NCBI GenBank assembly: GCA_030267565.1 | Contig: BRXU01000001.1 | Location: 8,690,501 to 8,754,500 of the forward strand | Length of the DNA stretch: 64,000 nt | Origin: Pleodorina starrii | Lineage: Eukaryota > Chlorophyta > Chlorophyceae > Chlamydomonadales > Volvocaceae | Direction of reading: 5' to 3' | In this document: positions 43,706-55,435 of the stretch, piece by piece | How positions within the stretch are numbered: the first letter of the stretch is position 1 | Layout: each line of letters begins with the position of its first letter | The notes under the pieces: generated by a model | What the model saw: only the letters and a program-made list of their open reading frames with translations | Databases searched by the model: none | Told to the model about the DNA's origin: nothing | Position numbers and translations under genes: made by a program

Positions 43706-46700
43706 TCACCCCCTCATGCACGCCGCCTTGTGCCCCGCCTTCCAGTGCGCCGTCTGACAGTCCCGACTGCAGTACCGCACCCGCCCGCCGCAGCCCGCAC
43801 AGCCCGCCAGCCCCAGCCCCGCCTCGCTGTCCCCATCCAGGTTGACACAGCCCGGGTAATCGCAGGCGGGCAGCACGGCGCGCACCTCGCTCGGCGGCAC
43901 CAGCAGCGCCGCCGCCGCCGCCCACTGCCGCAGCTCCTCAGGCAGCGGCCGCGGCTGCTCCGCGGCAGCAGCAGCCGCAGCAGCGGTGCCGCCTCTGCCC
44001 GACGCAGCGCCTGTCCCCACCTCCGCCGACTCTTCTGCCGCCGCGACCAGCCTCTCCAGCGCCGCCAGCAGCTCCGGGTCCCGCAGCTTCCCCTCCGGAC
44101 CCAACACATCCCGAAGGCGCTCCATGTCGAGCAAGCGGCACCCTGGCCGGCATGCCGCCGCCGCCGCCCCCGACATTGTGCCGTCAGTCCGAGATCCGCC
44201 CGCCGACGCCACCGCCGCCGACCCGCGGGTCGCCAGCGCCCTCGCCAGGCGCTCCGGGGCCCAATGCACCAGCGCCCGCAGCGCGCCTGCCAGCACCTTT
44301 TCAAGATCTGCTACCAAGTTATCGAACTTGGGTAGCAACGCACTAATCGACCTGGATGCGAGCGCCAGGAGCCTCGGCAGCCCAAACTCCACCCACAGGA
44401 ACCGGTCCCACTCCGCCGCCACTGAGGCCGCAGCCGTGCGCGGAGCCGGAGCCACTCCGCACTCAGCCGCTGCGGAGTGGCTGATGTGGGCCGGGCCGTC
44501 CCCGCGCGCCGCACTCGCCATTGCAGCCGGTGCCACCGTCGCTGCCGCTGAGCCCGCCGCCGGCTGCTGTTGCGGGGCCTGCAAGCCCGCGGAAGGCTCG
44601 TCGGAGCCGCCGACCGGCCCGGCGCGCGTCTCCGTTGTTGCCGTCGCCGCCGCCGGCGACGACGCCGGCGCTCCAGGTGTTGCAGCAGCAGCAGCCAGGA
44701 TCGGAACCCAGGCCACAATTCGCTGAAGAAGGTAGGTAACCCTATTTCGTGCAAAGCTCCCCTCCAGGTCGGCAACCAGGCGAGTCGTCTCCGGCAGGAC
44801 GCGCACGGCGACTTGCGACAGCGCCGCCGCCAGTCGCTGCAGAGCGGGGTGCTTCGGATCAACGTCGCCGTTCGCGCGTCGCTGCCCCGAGCCGGTCTCG
44901 TCCTCCTCACCGCCGCCACGACTGCCCGGGCCTTCGGAGGCCTCGCCAACGGCAATGGGGATGACGGCTCCGTCGCCGAGTGCGCCCTTCACACCGCTGC
45001 TGCCGCCGCTAGCGCCCGCCCCAGCATCCAAACCCCTGTCGCCGCTACCCGGCGCCGCACCGCCACCGCTGCCCCCGCCCTCGCCCCCGCAGCTTCCTTC
45101 CGCTGCAACTTCAGCACGGCTACCGCCGCGTCCGCAGCGGGATCGCCGCTGAGCTTGCGGGCCCAAGGGGTCGCCGGCAGATGGGCGGCGAGCAGCCTCC
45201 GCCACAGCCGACCTGAGGCGATCAATGATCGAGACAGAGTCCCGGCTCGGGGCCAGCGCTTCATACGCAAAGCGTTGAACAGAGTCGGCGTGGTTCAAGG
45301 CATCCCGCAGGCCACCAATCGCTTCGTGTAGGCGCGGCTGGTTCGGGATGTTCGGGCTGTACAGGCCCCCAGGTGGATGAAACACGTCGGGGCAGGCGAT
45401 GCCCGCCGCCACGTACTCGGCCCGCGCGGCCGCCGCTGCGGCGCCCAGCTGCAGGGTCGCCCGCCGCGCGAGCTTGGCCACCGTAGCCATCAGCGAAGCA
45501 GTGACCCGTGGGTCGGCGAACGTCAGCGCCTGGGCCCAGCCGTCCGCGGAGGCGCCCGCCAAGGGGTTGTCGAAGGATTTCCGCGTGTGCTTCTGGGCGG
45601 GCGGAGTGCAACACACAAGAGGGAGCGGGCGGCGGCGGCTCGGCAAGGCATCACCGCAAGAAAATAGTCGGCAGTCGTCGGTTCATGCGCGCGCAATGCT
45701 GAGCAAGTGGATGCAACAGCCGGCCCGCGGAGGACCCTGCCTTTCCCAATGCTCTTCCTCTCCTCCTGTCACCGACTAATTGAGGCATGGAGAGGCGGAG
45801 GAGGAGGGAGGAGGAGGGGGCGCGCTCTCTGCGCGGCAGTGCACGGCCATCTGGCCCGACAGGGGATGTCCTGCGATCATGCACCGAGTCCGTATTTCAC
45901 ACACGCTCCATCTTCCCACACCGCCACATCCCCTGTATCGAGCTCCTTGCCGCTCTGCTGCAACCCAACCTGCCAAAGACGTGCACGCTTCTGACCTCTG
46001 TGCTCGCCGGGCGCCTCAGCAGCAGCTCTAGCAGTTGCAGGTACCCAGCCCTCAGCGCCACCGGCACGTCTGCGGAGGGGCAGCTGGCGACGCTCTCAGC
46101 GGCGGAGACGGGAGAAGCCGCGGCTGCGTGGGGGGTGGGGGGGCGAGGGGAAGGGGAACGACGGCAGACGGGGACGTCATCAAGAGATGAGCCGGCAACG
46201 CCAGAAGCGCGCACAACGCGCCGGAGGCTATCACACCAAAGGCACAATGATGGGATGCCGAGGGTTTCGGAGGCGCTACCCGGTTCCACGGTTCCGCCTC
46301 GCGCTGGGAAACTAAAAGGGGCTGGAAATTGGAAACAGCACTGCTGCCATCCCCAACCCCTCAGCCCCCCACTACAACTGCAAGCCTGCCAGATTGCCTT
46401 TTGGGGATTTGCATACTCCACTCCACTGTCAAGCCTAGCTACCCTGTCCTCAACAGTGCCGGCCATGGCCAGACAACGCCAGAACTGAAATGCGCGTGCC
46501 GTTTTTAACACCCGCCGTGCACACACACACACACACACACACTGTTCTGTCCTGTGACGATTACGGCGCAGCGGTTAGCACTTCCCGGTGCAGTGTGCGG
46601 ACAAGGTGGTACGCCCCTCCTCAACAGAGGAGTGCTTCGGCGGTCTCCCGTATGTGGGCGGGTTAGCGCCCCCGGCCAGTGTCGGCCCGGCAGATATGTA

Positions 46701-48331
46701 ACAGTTACACACACACACACACACTCGCCTGTGTTCGCCTGCACCCGCAGCGCCAGCAGCTCCGAAACACACTCCCGTGTCCAGCTGCCGTCCACAAACC
46801 ACTCCGGGTGCGGCTCCGCTGCCGCGCGGACGAACCTGGCAGTCAGGTCCCACCACCTCTGCAGCTGCTCCAGCTTCCGCGGCGGGTGCTCCGCCTCGGG
46901 AGCCCAACCCAGATCCCAGCCCGCGGCCCGGGCGCACTTGAGCGCCTGAAGGCCGAATGGAGCTGCCTCGGCCGGGGGCACACGCGGCCGCTGCTGCTGC
47001 TGCTGCTGCGTGGCCGCCGCAGCTGCCACCGCCCCGGACGATGACGGCTGTTGCTGCTGTTGCTGCTGACCCGCTCCCGCCAGCGCCTCCACCGCGCTGC
47101 TGGCCAGGCGCATTGACACGTCCAGTGTCGCCGCGACCTTGAAGGGCGGCACCGACAGGCAAGTGGATGTAGACAAGCTGTTCAGCAAGGAGGCCTGCGC
47201 AAGCCGTGATGCTATGAAAGGAAAGCCCTTTGTACGCTGCATTTCCAGCTCCTGGGCTTGCTGCCGCAGATAACGCTGGCGCCGGGCGACAAGCTCACGG
47301 ATAGAGCATGTGAACCAGAGTGAACCGGGCTGCAGGTGCCTCGCCATGCCCGCGATGTTACTGGTCCATTGCGAAAGCGCCCACCGCGCAAAGTCGGTGT
47401 CCACGAAAGTGTGGCTTTGGAACAGCAGGCGCCGCCCGCGATCGTCCGCGAGCGGCGCCACCGAGGTCCCCGGCCCCGCCGTCGGCATGTTGTAGGTGGT
47501 CCCTCCGTCCAAGGCGGCCGCCAGCCCCACCAGGTGCCCCGTCAGCAGGTAGGAAAGGCTGTGGTTGCGCTCAATCATGCCAGAGGTGTAATTGATTGAT
47601 CTCAATGCGCGTCCGAGGCGTGGGAGCAGGCGGCCCGCCTCGTCCCGTGCGCTCTCGCACCGGGACGCCAGCAGCAGCGCCCGAGCCCAATGCTCCAGCA
47701 GGAAAGAGTTCATCACCTCCAGTTCCAAAACGCCGTCGATCCGAGCGAACGGTTTGTGGAGCGTCAGGAACTCCAGCAAGGTAACAACCTCCTCAACCAC
47801 CGTCGTTGCCGAGGTAATGGCGTGACACGGAGAGCAAGGCTCCAAGGAAGGCGGTCCAAGCTGGGACGCAATGTCTGCCAGCAGCAAGGCGTAGCAGCGA
47901 ATCGCCGGTGAGCCAAGGAGAGCTTCCGCGATGGAATTGCTCAAGATCCCCCAAACTTTGCCCTCCACGTGAGCCACGAGAAGCCGTCGAAGATGCGCAT
48001 TCAAGGCAGCACGCATGCTCCAGAACGCCTCACGCTCCGCGCTGCTGGCACTGGCTGTTGCTGCCGAGCGCCGCACCGCGATGCCGAACAGAGCGAACAG
48101 GCCCGCAAGTTGGTTCTTGCCGATGAGTTCCCATGCACTTTGTATGCCGTCGAGGTCTTTGTGCGACAGTAGCTCCATCAAGTCCTCCGCTGCCACGCGT
48201 ATGCGCTTGACCAGTGTTGGCCCGGTGGCACCATCGTCAGGCAAATTCTGAAGCTCGTCCGTGCAGAGAGCCCGCGTCCGCCTCAGGAGCCCATCCAAAG
48301 GCCGCCGGGACGCTGCGCCTCCAACTGGCAT
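43706..48331 (-). CDS. MYND zinc-finger protein, copy B
   Basis: Exons in coding order: about 48331-46723, 46123-45996, 45592-43706, roughly 1207 residues. Phases match those of copies A and C. The architecture is as in copy A: a helical N-terminal half, a Gln tract, a Gly/Ala/Ser-rich middle and a C-terminal MYND finger ending CMRG. No stop or frameshift is seen in the exons. Intron 1 is enlarged by a SINE-like element (46547-46707) and by another insertion of about 150 bp (46365-46495), relative to copies A and C. It is divergently arranged with copy C; the two ATGs are 468 bp apart and share core 2. Confidence 0.85.
46547..46724 (+). mobile_element. SINE-like element, copy 2, inside a CA microsatellite
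   Basis: The 161-bp body (46547-46707) differs from 9840-10000 at one position that I saw, in the loop of the CTCCTC/GAGGAG hairpin. CA repeats lie on both sides. The sister introns at 38892-38915 and 50421-50450 carry only a CA/TG run, so they represent the uninserted state. Confidence 0.7.
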
Positions 48332-48799
48332 GGCGAGCACAAACTTGCGGTCCAAAAATGGTAACGAGACCTATGCCTACAGGTGTCAGCGGCGCTTAGG
48401 GTGAGATTCCTTGGATGCAGAAACAACAAATTTGAATCGAGGTATTGTACCGGTAGCCTCCCCCCCACTGATCCTGAACGCGGTAGTCGGGCACGGTTAT
48501 GAATTCCAAGGCCCCTGCGTCTTGACAAGAAGGAAGAAGCTCTAGCAGGCTTGACGGCAAGCTGCGCTCGAAACGTATGCAAGGTACCAAGGCTCCACTG
48601 CGGGCTGCAATTACGGCACCCACAAGAAGTACTTAAATTTTTGCCCAAGACGCAGGGGCCCACAACCGTGCACGGTTACCAGTACGCGGTACCACACGTC
48701 GACTCTTTGTTGCTTCTGCAAGGATTCACATCCTAAGGGCTGATATCTGTAGGCATATGTCCTGATCCCTTTTTTCAGGACCGCAAGTTTGTGCTCGCC
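48332..48799. promoter_or_regulatory. Shared upstream region of divergent MYND copies B and C, with core repeat 2
   Basis: Core 2 (48524-48646) lies between inverted copies of the gene-upstream sequence. The left side ends CCCTGCGTCTT; the right side begins AAGACGCAGGGG. It probably holds the promoters of both genes. A pyrimidine tract plus CAG just before the coding start of copy C (48770-48779) looks like a splice acceptor and could indicate an upstream exon. Confidence 0.6.
48524..48646 (+). repeat. Core repeat 2 (123 bp)
   Basis: Same ends (GACAAG...TTGCCC) and orientation as cores 1 and 3. It is flanked on both sides by the gene end of the cassette, in opposite orientation, so it is the centre of the large palindrome. 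Confidence 0.88.
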
Positions 48800-51700
48800 A
48801 TGCCAGTTGGAGGCGCAGCATCGCGGCGGCCTGTCGAGAGGCTCCTAAGGCGAACGCGGGCTCTCTGCACGGACGAGCTTCAGAGTTTGCTTGACGATGG
48901 CGCCACCGGGCCAACACTGGTCAAGCGCATACGCGTGGCAGCGGAGGACTTGACGGAGCTACTGTCAAACGATGACCTTGAGGTCACAGAAAATGCATGG
49001 GAACTCATCGGCGATAATCAACTTGCGGGCCTGGTCGCTCTGTTCGGCATTGCGTTGCGGCGCTCGGCAGCAAAAGCCAGTGCCAGCAGCGCGGAGCGTG
49101 AGGCGTTCTGGAGCATGCGTGCTGTCTTGAATGCGCATCTTCGACTGCTTCTCGAGGCTCGCGTGGAGGGCGAAGTTCAAATGGACTTGTTCGGCTCCAT
49201 CGCGGAAGCTCTCCTCGGCTCACAAGCGATTCGCTGCTACGCCTTGCTGCTGGCAGACCTTGCGTCCCAGCTTGTACCACCTTCCTTGGCGCCTTGCTCG
49301 GCATTGACAGTGGTCGAGGAGGTTGTAACCCTGCTGGAGGTCCTGACGCTTTACCACACGACCCTTCGGATCGACGGCGTTTTGAAACTGGAGGTTATGA
49401 ACTCTTTCCTGCTGGAGCATTGGGCTCGGGCGCTGCTGCTGGTGTCAGGGTGCGAGAGCGCACGGGACGAGGCGGGCCGCCTGCTCCCGCGCCTCGCACG
49501 CGCATTGAGATCAATCAATTACACCTCTGGCATGATTGGGCGCAACCACAGCCATTCCTACCTGCTGACGGGGCACCTGGTGGGGCTGGCGGCCGCCTTG
49601 GACGGAGGGACCACCTACAACATGCCGACGGCGGGGCCGGGGACCCCGGTGGCGCCGCTCGCGGACGATCGCGGGCGGCGCCTGCTGTTCCAAAGCCACA
49701 CTTTCGTGGACACCGACTTTGCGCGGTGGGCGCTTTCGCAATGGACCAGTAACATCGAGGGCATGGCAGGGCACCTGCAGCCCGGCTCACCCTGGTTCGC
49801 ATGCTCTATCCGTAAGCTGGCCGCCCGGCGCCAACGTTATCTGCGGCAGGAGCTGGAAACGCTGCGTGCAGAGGCCGTGGATGTCGACAAGCTGTTCAGC
49901 AAGGAGGCATCCGCAAACTGTGATGCTACTCACTTTCTAAAGCGAATGCGACAGACTTGCCTGTCGGTGCCGCCCTTCAAGGTCGCGGCGACGCTGGACG
50001 TGTCAATGCGCCTGGCCAGCAGCGCGGTGGAGGCGCTGGCGGGAGCGGGTCAGCAGCAACAGCATCAACAGCCGTCATCATCGCCGGCAGTTCCTGCAGA
50101 GGGCGCGGCCGGGGCGGTGGCAGCTGCGGCGGCCACGCAGCAGCAGCAGCAGCGGCCGCGCGTGCCCCTGGCCTAGGCAGCTCCATTCGGCCTTCAGGCG
50201 CTCAAGTGCGCCCGGGCCGCGGGCTGGGATCGGGGTTGGGCTCCCGAGGCGGAGCACCCACCGCGGAAGCTGGAGCAGCTGCAGAGGTGGTGGGACCTGA
50301 CTGCCAGGTTCGTCCGCGCGGCAGCGGAGCCGCACCCGGAGTGGTTCGTGGACGGCAGCTGGACACGGGTGTGTGTTTCCGAGCTGCTGGTGCTGCGGGT
50401 GCAGGCGGACGCAGGCGAGTGTGTGTGACTGTGTGTGTATGTGCACGATGGGTGTTGAGAAACGGCACGCGCAGTGCTGTTTCCTTTTAGCTTTTCCCAG
50501 CACGAGGCGGAACCGGTAGCGCCTTCGAAACCCTCGGCATCCCAGCACTGTGCCTTTTGTGTGATAGCGTCCGGCGCGCCTCTGGCGTTGCCGGCTCATT
50601 TCTTGATGACGTCCCCGTCTGCCGTCGTTCCTTCCCATCGCCCCCGCACGCAGCAGCAGCAGCAGCCGCGGCTTCTCCCGTCTCCGCCGCTGAGAGCGCC
50701 GCCAGCTGCCCCTCCGCGGACGTGGCGGTGGCGCTGAGGGCTGGGTACCTGCAGCTGCTTGAGCTGCTGCTGAGGCGCCCGGCGAGCACAGAGGTCAGAA
50801 GCGTGCACGTCTTTGGCACGTTGGGTGGGAGCAAGGGGCTCGATACAGGGGGTGTGGCGGTGTGGGAAGATGGAGCGGGTGTGAAATACGGACTCGGTGC
50901 ATAATCGGAGGACATCCCCTGTCGGGCCAGATGGCCATGCTCTGCCGCGCAGAGAGCGCGCCCCTCCCCCTCCACCTTTCCAGGCCTCAATGAATCGGTG
51001 AGGGGTTTAGCGTTGGCTCCAGACCGCCCGAAGAAGAAAAGCCCTAAGTCAGGCCTCCGCGGGCCGGCTGTTGCATCCACTCGCTCCGCATTGCGCGCGC
51101 GCACGAACCGTCGACTGCAAACTATTTTGCGGTGATGCATTGCCGCGCTGCCGCCGCCCGCTCCCTCTTGTGTGTTGCATTCCGCCCGCCCAGACGCACA
51201 TGTCCTTCGACAACCCTTTAACGGGCGGCGCCGCGGACGGCTGGGGCCAGGCGCTGACGTTCGCCGACCCACGGGTCACTGCCTCGCTGATTACTACGGT
51301 GGCCAAGCTGGCGCGACGGGCGGCCCTGCAGCTGGGCGTCACCGCGGCGGCCGCGCGGGCCGAGTTCGTGGCGGCAGGCATCGCCTGCGCCGACGTGTTT
51401 CATCCACCTGGGGGCCTGTACAGCCCGAACAACCAGCCGCGCCTACACGAAGCGGTCTGTGGCCTGCGGGATGCGTGGAACCACGCCGAAGTTATTCTGT
51501 GCTTTGTGTATGAAGCGCTGGCCCCGGGCTTGGATTCCGTCCCGATCATTGAACGCCTCAGGTCGGCTGTGGCGGAGGCTGCCCGCCGCCCAGCTGCCGG
51601 CGACCCCTTGGGCCCGCAAGCTCAGCGGCGATCCCGCGGCAGCCGCGGTGCTAGCCGTGCGGAAGATGCAGCGGAAGGAAGCTGCGGTGGCGAGGGCGGG

Positions 51701-53032
51701 GGCAGCGGTGGCGGTGCGGTGCCGGGCGGCGGCGACAGGGGTTTGGATGCTGGGGCGGGCGCTAGCGGCGGCAGCAGCGGTGTGAAGGGCGCACTCGGCG
51801 ACGGAGCCGCCATCCCCATTGCCGGTGGTGAGGCCTCTGAGGGCCCGGGCAGTCGTGGCGGTGGTGAGGCGGACGAGACCGGCTCGGGGCAGCGACGCGC
51901 GGACGGCGACGTCGATCCGAAGCACCCCGCTCTGCAGCGACTGGCGGCGGCGCTGTCGCAAGTCGCCGTGCGCGTCCTGCCGGAGACGACTCGCCTGGTT
52001 GCCGACCTGGAGGGGAAGTGCACGCGCGCTATGCTTACCAACCTTGTTCAGCGAATCCTGGCCTGGGTTCCGATCCTGGCTGCCGCTGCTGCTACTCCTG
52101 GAGCGCCGGCGTCACTGGCGTCGTCGGCGGAGACGGCAACAACGGAGACACGCGCCGGGCCGGAGGGCGGCTCCGATGGGCCCTCCGCGGGCTTGCAGGC
52201 CCCGCGGCAGCAGCCGGCGGCGGTGGCAGCGGCTGCAATGGCGAGTGCGGCGCGCGGGGACGGCTCGGCCTACATCAGCCACTCCGCAGCGGCTGAGTGC
52301 GGAATGGTTCCGGCTCCGCGCACGGCGGCGGCTTCAGTGGCGGCGGAGTGGGACCGGTTCCTGTGGGTGGAGTTTGGGCTGCCGAGGCTGCTGGCGCTCG
52401 CATCCAGGACGATTAGGGCATTTCTACCCGACCGCGATTACTTGGCGACAAACCTTGAAAAGGTGCTGGCAGGCGCGCTGCGGGCGCTGGTGCATTGGGC
52501 CCCGGAGCGCCTGGCGAGGGCGCTGGCGACCCGCGGGTCGGCGGCGGTGGCGTCGGCGGGCGGATCTCGGACTGACGGCACAATGTCGGGGGCGGCGGCG
52601 GCGGCATGCCGGCCAGGGTGCCGCTTGCTCGACATGGAGCGCCTTCGGGATGTGTTGGGTCCGGAGGGGAAGCTGCGGGACCCGGAGCTGCTGGCGGCGC
52701 TGGAGAGGATGGCGGAGGTGGGGACAGGCGCTGCGTCGGGCAGAGGCGGCGCCGCGGCTGCGGCTGCTGCTGCCGCGGAGCAGCCGCGGCCGCTGCCTGA
52801 GGAGCTGCGGCAGTGGGCGGCGGCGGCGGCGCTGCTGGTGCCGCCGAGCGAGGTGCGCGCCGTGCTGCCCGCCTGCGATTACCCGGGCTGTGTCAACCTG
52901 GCGGGGGACAGCGAGGCGGGGCTGGGGCTGGCGGGCTGTGCGGGCTGCGGCGGGCGGGTGCGGTACTGCAGTCGGGACTGTCAGACGGCGCACTGGAAGG
53001 CGGGGCACAAGGCGGCGTGCACGAGGGGGTGA
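48800..53032 (+). pseudogene. MYND zinc-finger gene, copy C, with a premature stop
   Basis: Exons about 48800-50420, 50654-50793 and 51194-53032 match copies A and B in order and phase. At 50174-50176 a TAG stands where A and B have GAG (PPAEAAPFG becomes PLA-stop). The product would end at about 458 residues, before the second half and the MYND finger. The rest of exon 1 and exons 2-3 remain open to a normal C-terminal MYND finger, so the stop is probably recent. An intact shorter protein or readthrough cannot be excluded. Confidence 0.8.
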
Positions 53033-55435
53033 AGGGCGCGGTGACGCGGATTGGCGATTTTGGGGAGCGAATCGGTCGGGGCTGAAAGGGCAGCCAGTCG
53101 CCATCTGTCCCATGAGACCAATGACATGCTCGCTCAACACGGGCGAGCGTTTGGTTCTTCTGTAAAAACGTTCTGTGTGTAAACAAGCCAAACATTTCAT
53201 GATAAAGGCGGTCGCTTAACAAGCACGACGCTGGGCTCTAGGTAGTGACTGGCGCTCACTGGGTTGCGCTCTCGTGGTGGTGGTGGTTACATACACGTAA
53301 TGATGGCTCGGAAGAATAGAAGCCGGTGAATTAGGTCACTGAGGCGTGGCAGGAGCGGTTGCGGTTGCGGTGAGTGGTAGCGGTAGTGATCGGTACATGC
53401 GGCGTGATCGGCGGGAGGGGGGGACGGCCCGGCCCCGAGGGTCCCCCGTAACAGCAAGTGGGCCTACACAGGAGGATGTGCCATTCAGCGATGCCGCGGT
53501 GTGCTCCAGGCCCTCCCCCACCCATTGGAGGCGGAGCCAGCTGACCGCGCAGCGAAGCTAGCAGTGCAGGATGTCCGCATTTGGGCGCTTGTGATGGTGT
53601 TGTTCTTGTTATTGTTGTTGGATACGGTACTGGTATATCGGGTGGTTTGCTGGGCACCCAGGGAATTGGCGGTGCGTACAGCGGAGTCCAGGGCTCCATG
53701 AGGGCGGGGTAGAGCCAGCGGACCAGCTGGGTCCTGTGAGTGGTTGGCATCTGTGGTGGTTGGGTCTGTCGTGGTTGGCATCTGTGGTGGTTGGCATCTG
53801 TGGTGGTTGGCATTTGTAGTGGTTGGCATCTGTGGTGGTTGGCATCCGCAGTGGTTGTGTCTGTAGTGGTTGGCATCTGTGGTGGTTGGCATCTGTGGTG
53901 GTTGGGTCTCCGAATGGTCCTGCGACAGTGTGCGATGTCGGATGGCGTGATCTGGGTCGGCATTCATATTGTCAAAGCCGCGCTCTAGGTGCGCTCCTCC
54001 CGCATGCGCTGGATCAATCGATTGGTCGGCTGTGTGCCCAAGTGGGTCGTGGCCGCCGGAGGCTACCGGCCGCTTGCATGTCGGTGGTGCGCAGTGGTGG
54101 GTGCCTCGCCGCCGCCGTCGTGTTTTACTTGGCACGCCCAGCACTGTGGCGTGAGTGAGCGTGCTCTCTGGCAATTTTGGCGGGTCCCAGGGGACTGACT
54201 CTGCCCCTTTCCGATGGCTGACGGACGGCTGAAGGTCTGCAGGAGGCAGGCCTCCCGTGGGGTTGGGTTGTGACTTTGTGAGGGCCTTCACGCCCGCCGC
54301 AAGACACCGTATACGGCCTCCCCATTGTGATACGCGGATCCTAGCTGGGGGCGTAGCTTCGGCGCCCTTGCGCCCCGGGGGCGCCGGAATAGCCCCCCAA
54401 GCGGTCGACAGGCTGACGTAAATGCCGCGGAGGGAAGGGGGGGGGAGGTGAGGCAGCCTCTTCGGATGGCCTCCTGCCTGAGCAGCCCGCCTGTGGCACC
54501 ACACGGCAGGAAGGCTGGCAGGCAGGTGGTGCCGCCGCACCGCGGCAGCGGCCGTTGCGGTCATTCGTTTCTCATTCTCTCTATTTCTTTCTCTTTGTGA
54601 CGTACCGTAATCGTATCACGTGGGAGATCAGATCCACTCAACTGTCGCCACGAGGAGGGACGGTGCATCCACAGAGCGGTGCTTGGCAGCATGGAGTGGA
54701 GTGGAGTGAAATGCATACCAGCGCAACACGTGCCGGCAGCAGCTCCTGGTCCCAAGGCTGGGTACCGGTAGAGCGTCCTGGATGCCAGGACTCCTGCCAG
54801 CAGGGCGCCGAGCAAGTGCGGTTGTGGGTTGTGTCGGCCCGGCTGGCGCCCGTGTCGGGGTGCGGCGCAGACGCACCTCGGTGCACGAGCCGGCAGCACA
54901 CCAGGCGGGTGGTGGTGGTGGTGGTGATACAGTGGGCTCTGCGTGGGCCCTCTGATGGGGTCATTCGAGAAGGGCAGCGGAGAGCCAGCAGCGGAGCAGC
55001 GGGCTGTGCACAGCAGCGGGCGACTGCTGCCGGGGGTGCGAGGGCCGTGCTGGCTGCAGGTCCATTCTACAACGGCCGTGCAGCCGGGGAGGTGGAGGCC
55101 CGGGGGACTCTGCTGGGACCTGGTATGCGGTCGGCAGTGCTGAATAACTCCGACTGAACTTTCCGACTGGAGCAGACCCGGGGCCGGGTGCGTGTGCCAC
55201 CCTCGCGTGGCAGATGTCTCAGCCTCAGCCGCATGCCTCAGCGGGAAGCCGGTCGGAAGCACTCTTGAAACAACCGCCGACAACAGCAACACTTTTATGT
55301 ATTTCAGTGGCGCAAAATTGTGTTAGTTGTGACAGCAAATCTGGCCGCAGCCAGAGGAGGTGGAAGCGAGATGAAGGGAAGCATGGGAGGGAAGAAACTC
55401 CCTGTCGATTATATGTCGAGCACTGTCGAGCGTGG
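53033..55435. repeat. 3' flank of MYND cassette C (inverted copy of 41189-43705)
   Basis: Reverse complement of the flank of cassette B, including the minisatellite (here GTGGTTGGCATCT, about 53735-53910), the GGTGGTGGTG run and the final GTCGAGCACTGTCGAGCG. ORFs are mirror shadows. No gene is recognised. Confidence 0.8.

Noticed and set aside
54555..55292. 200-243 codon ORFs shared by the B and C flanks
   Set aside because: They persist on both strands because the two flanks are recent copies. No domain or start context supports coding, and cassette A does not keep them.
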